Shown: in pieces, positions 14,214 to 15,362 of the stretch
How the letters are laid out: every line of letters begins with the position of its first letter
Position numbering within the stretch: position 1 is the stretch's first letter
NCBI GenBank assembly: GCA_030145435.1
Contig: JAQYVQ010000322.1
Span: forward strand, 1-15,362
From: Syntrophobacteria bacterium
Lineage (GTDB): Bacteria; Desulfobacterota; DSWW01
Length of the DNA: 15,362 nucleotides
Reading direction: 5' to 3'
The notes under the pieces: model-generated
The model's database searches: none
Told to the model about the DNA's origin: nothing
Seen by the model: the letters and a program-made list of their open reading frames with translations, nothing else
Program-made: the position numbers and the translations under genes

Positions 14214-15362
14214 TTGACCGTTGCAAACAAGATCCGGGAAGCGATGGAGCGTGCCTCGTGGATACGAAGGATGTTCGAGGACGGGGCGCGGATGAAACAA
14301 GAGCTCGGAGAGGACAAGGTCTTTGATTTCTCCCTGGGAAACCCCTGCCTGGACCCGCCTGCCGCCTACCTCGAGGCCCTTCGGGCAGAGCTTCGAGAAC
14401 CCCGTCCGGCCAGGTATGCCTACATGCCGAACGCCGGGTACCCGGAAACCCGGGCCGCCGTGGCAGCCACCCTGCACGAAAAACGCGGAACACCTTTCGA
14501 AACGCAACATATTGTCATGACGTGCGGGGCAGCGGGCGGCCTGAACGTGGTGCTCAAGACTTTGCTCAATCCCGGCGACGAGGTGCTGGTCCTGGCTCCC
14601 TTCTTCCCGGAATACCTCTTCTATGTGGCCAATCACGGCGGAGTGACCCGCATCGTCGAAACCAAGCAGGATTTCTCCCTCTCCCTGGACGGAATCGAGC
14701 AGGCGATCTCCGCGCAGACCCGGGCCATCCTGGTAAACTCGCCGAACAACCCCACGGGAAGGATGTACGACGAGTCGAGTCTCGTGCAGTTGGGAGAATT
14801 GCTCGAACGAGCCGGGAAACGGCACGGAACGGACATCTACCTGATCTCGGACGAGCCGTACGGAGAACTGGTGTTCGACGGCGCGGAACTCCCGAACCTC
14901 TTCTCGTGTTACACGAGAACCATCCTGGTCAACTCCTACTCGAAGAGCCTGTCGATTGCGGGCGACCGCCTCGGGTACATCGCCGTCCACCCTGAGGGGG
15001 AAGACCCGGGAACCCTCGTGGACGGGATGGTCTTCTGCAACCGGACCCTCGGCTTCGTAAACGCACCGGCAACGCCCCAGCAGGTCATCCGACGCACCTC
15101 GGGCATTCACGTAGAGACGGGTGAATACGAAAAACGAAGGGACCTGCTCTGTCAGGGGCTCCAGGAGGCGGGATACCGATTCACAAACCCGGAAGGGGCC
15201 TTCTATCTCTTCCCCCAGTCTCCGGTCCCGGAAGAGATCCCTTTTGTCCAGGCACTCCTCGAAGAAGGGGTCCTGGTGGTTCCGGGCACAGGGTTTGGAA
15301 GATCGGGGTACTTTCGGATCGCCTATTGCGTGGAGGAAAAGATCATCGAGAACGCCCTGCCC
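14214..15362 (+). CDS. Class I/II PLP-dependent aminotransferase, 3' end cut by window edge
   Basis: An open frame of 383 codons running to the right edge, about 10-15 residues short of a complete protein for this family. It is a cytoplasmic aspartate-aminotransferase-fold enzyme. Motifs are FDFSLGNPCLDPP (37-49), MPNAGYPETR (71-80), the SPNNPTG block (176-182), D213 and Y216 in ISDEPYGELVFDG, the PLP lysine K244 in NSYSKSLSIAGDRLGY and the late FRIAYC. The start is a TTG at 14214 with AAAGGA about 8 nt upstream; it restores the N-terminus LTVANKIREAMERASWIR typical of relatives, whereas the first in-frame ATG would be ten codons later. The amino donor and acceptor cannot be read from sequence. 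It lies 36 bp after hisC and is probably co-transcribed with it. Confidence 0.88.
   Translation, partial: MTVANKIREAMERASWIRRMFEDGARMKQELGEDKVFDFSLGNPCLDPPAAYLEALRAELREPRPARYAYMPNAGYPETRAAVAATLHEKRGTPFETQHIVMTCGAAGGLNVVLKTLLNPGDEVLVLAPFFPEYLFYVANHGGVTRIVETKQDFSLSLDGIEQAISAQTRAILVNSPNNPTGRMYDESSLVQLGELLERAGKRHGTDIYLISDEPYGELVFDGAELPNLFSCYTRTILVNSYSKSLSIAGDRLGYIAVHPEGEDPGTLVDGMVFCNRTLGFVNAPATPQQVIRRTSGIHVETGEYEKRRDLLCQGLQEAGYRFTNPEGAFYLFPQSPVPEEIPFVQALLEEGVLVVPGTGFGRSGYFRIAYCVEEKIIENALP

Noticed and set aside
13152..15110. Minus-strand open frame of 652 codons across hisC and the second aminotransferase
   Set aside because: It spans two well-supported genes and their gap. This is a GC-rich antisense shadow without family motifs.

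Overview
The window is GC-rich bacterial chromosome. Class A RNase P RNA, lipid-anchored outer-membrane-type lipoproteins, an AsmA-family protein and a secreted papain-like protease with MopE-type metal-binding repeats point to a Gram-negative bacterium. Desulfobacterota (former Deltaproteobacteria) or a close relative is my best guess. That is inference from gene content and repeat style, not a database match.

Layout, left to right. The 3' part of rnpB (+) meets a leftward cluster head-on: tatD-family hydrolase, then an AsmA-family protein, then yjbQ, all minus. A gap of about 500 bp separates tatD from a divergent plus-strand gene for a secreted C1A cysteine protease with four acidic MopE-like repeats and a C-terminal membrane anchor. 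A tight minus-strand operon follows: a lipoprotein with about 15 TPRs, a LolB/DUF4292-like lipoprotein 13 bp downstream, and an atypical short-chain dehydrogenase overlapping it by 4 bp (ATGA). Divergent from it, behind a good sigma70-type promoter, are a degenerate cyclic-nucleotide-binding-domain protein and a PerM/AI-2E-family permease. A MenB/BadI-like crotonase (minus) converges on the permease. Divergent from the crotonase are hisC and a second class I aminotransferase that runs off the right edge.

The genes are mostly housekeeping and envelope genes rather than one pathway. The envelope theme is strong: AsmA-like protein, two lipoproteins, permease and anchored protease.

The most distinctive non-coding content is repeats at gene ends. 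A perfect 28-bp inverted repeat of REP/REPIN type lies between two convergent genes (12031-12138). Two copies of a roughly 110-bp imperfect palindromic element rich in GCTAATAGC-like words lie at 801-911 and 6661-6770, the second supplying the last codons and stop of the protease gene. A further REP-like hairpin lies at 6796-6816. I see no CRISPR array, tRNA, insertion-sequence transposase, phage gene or defence system.
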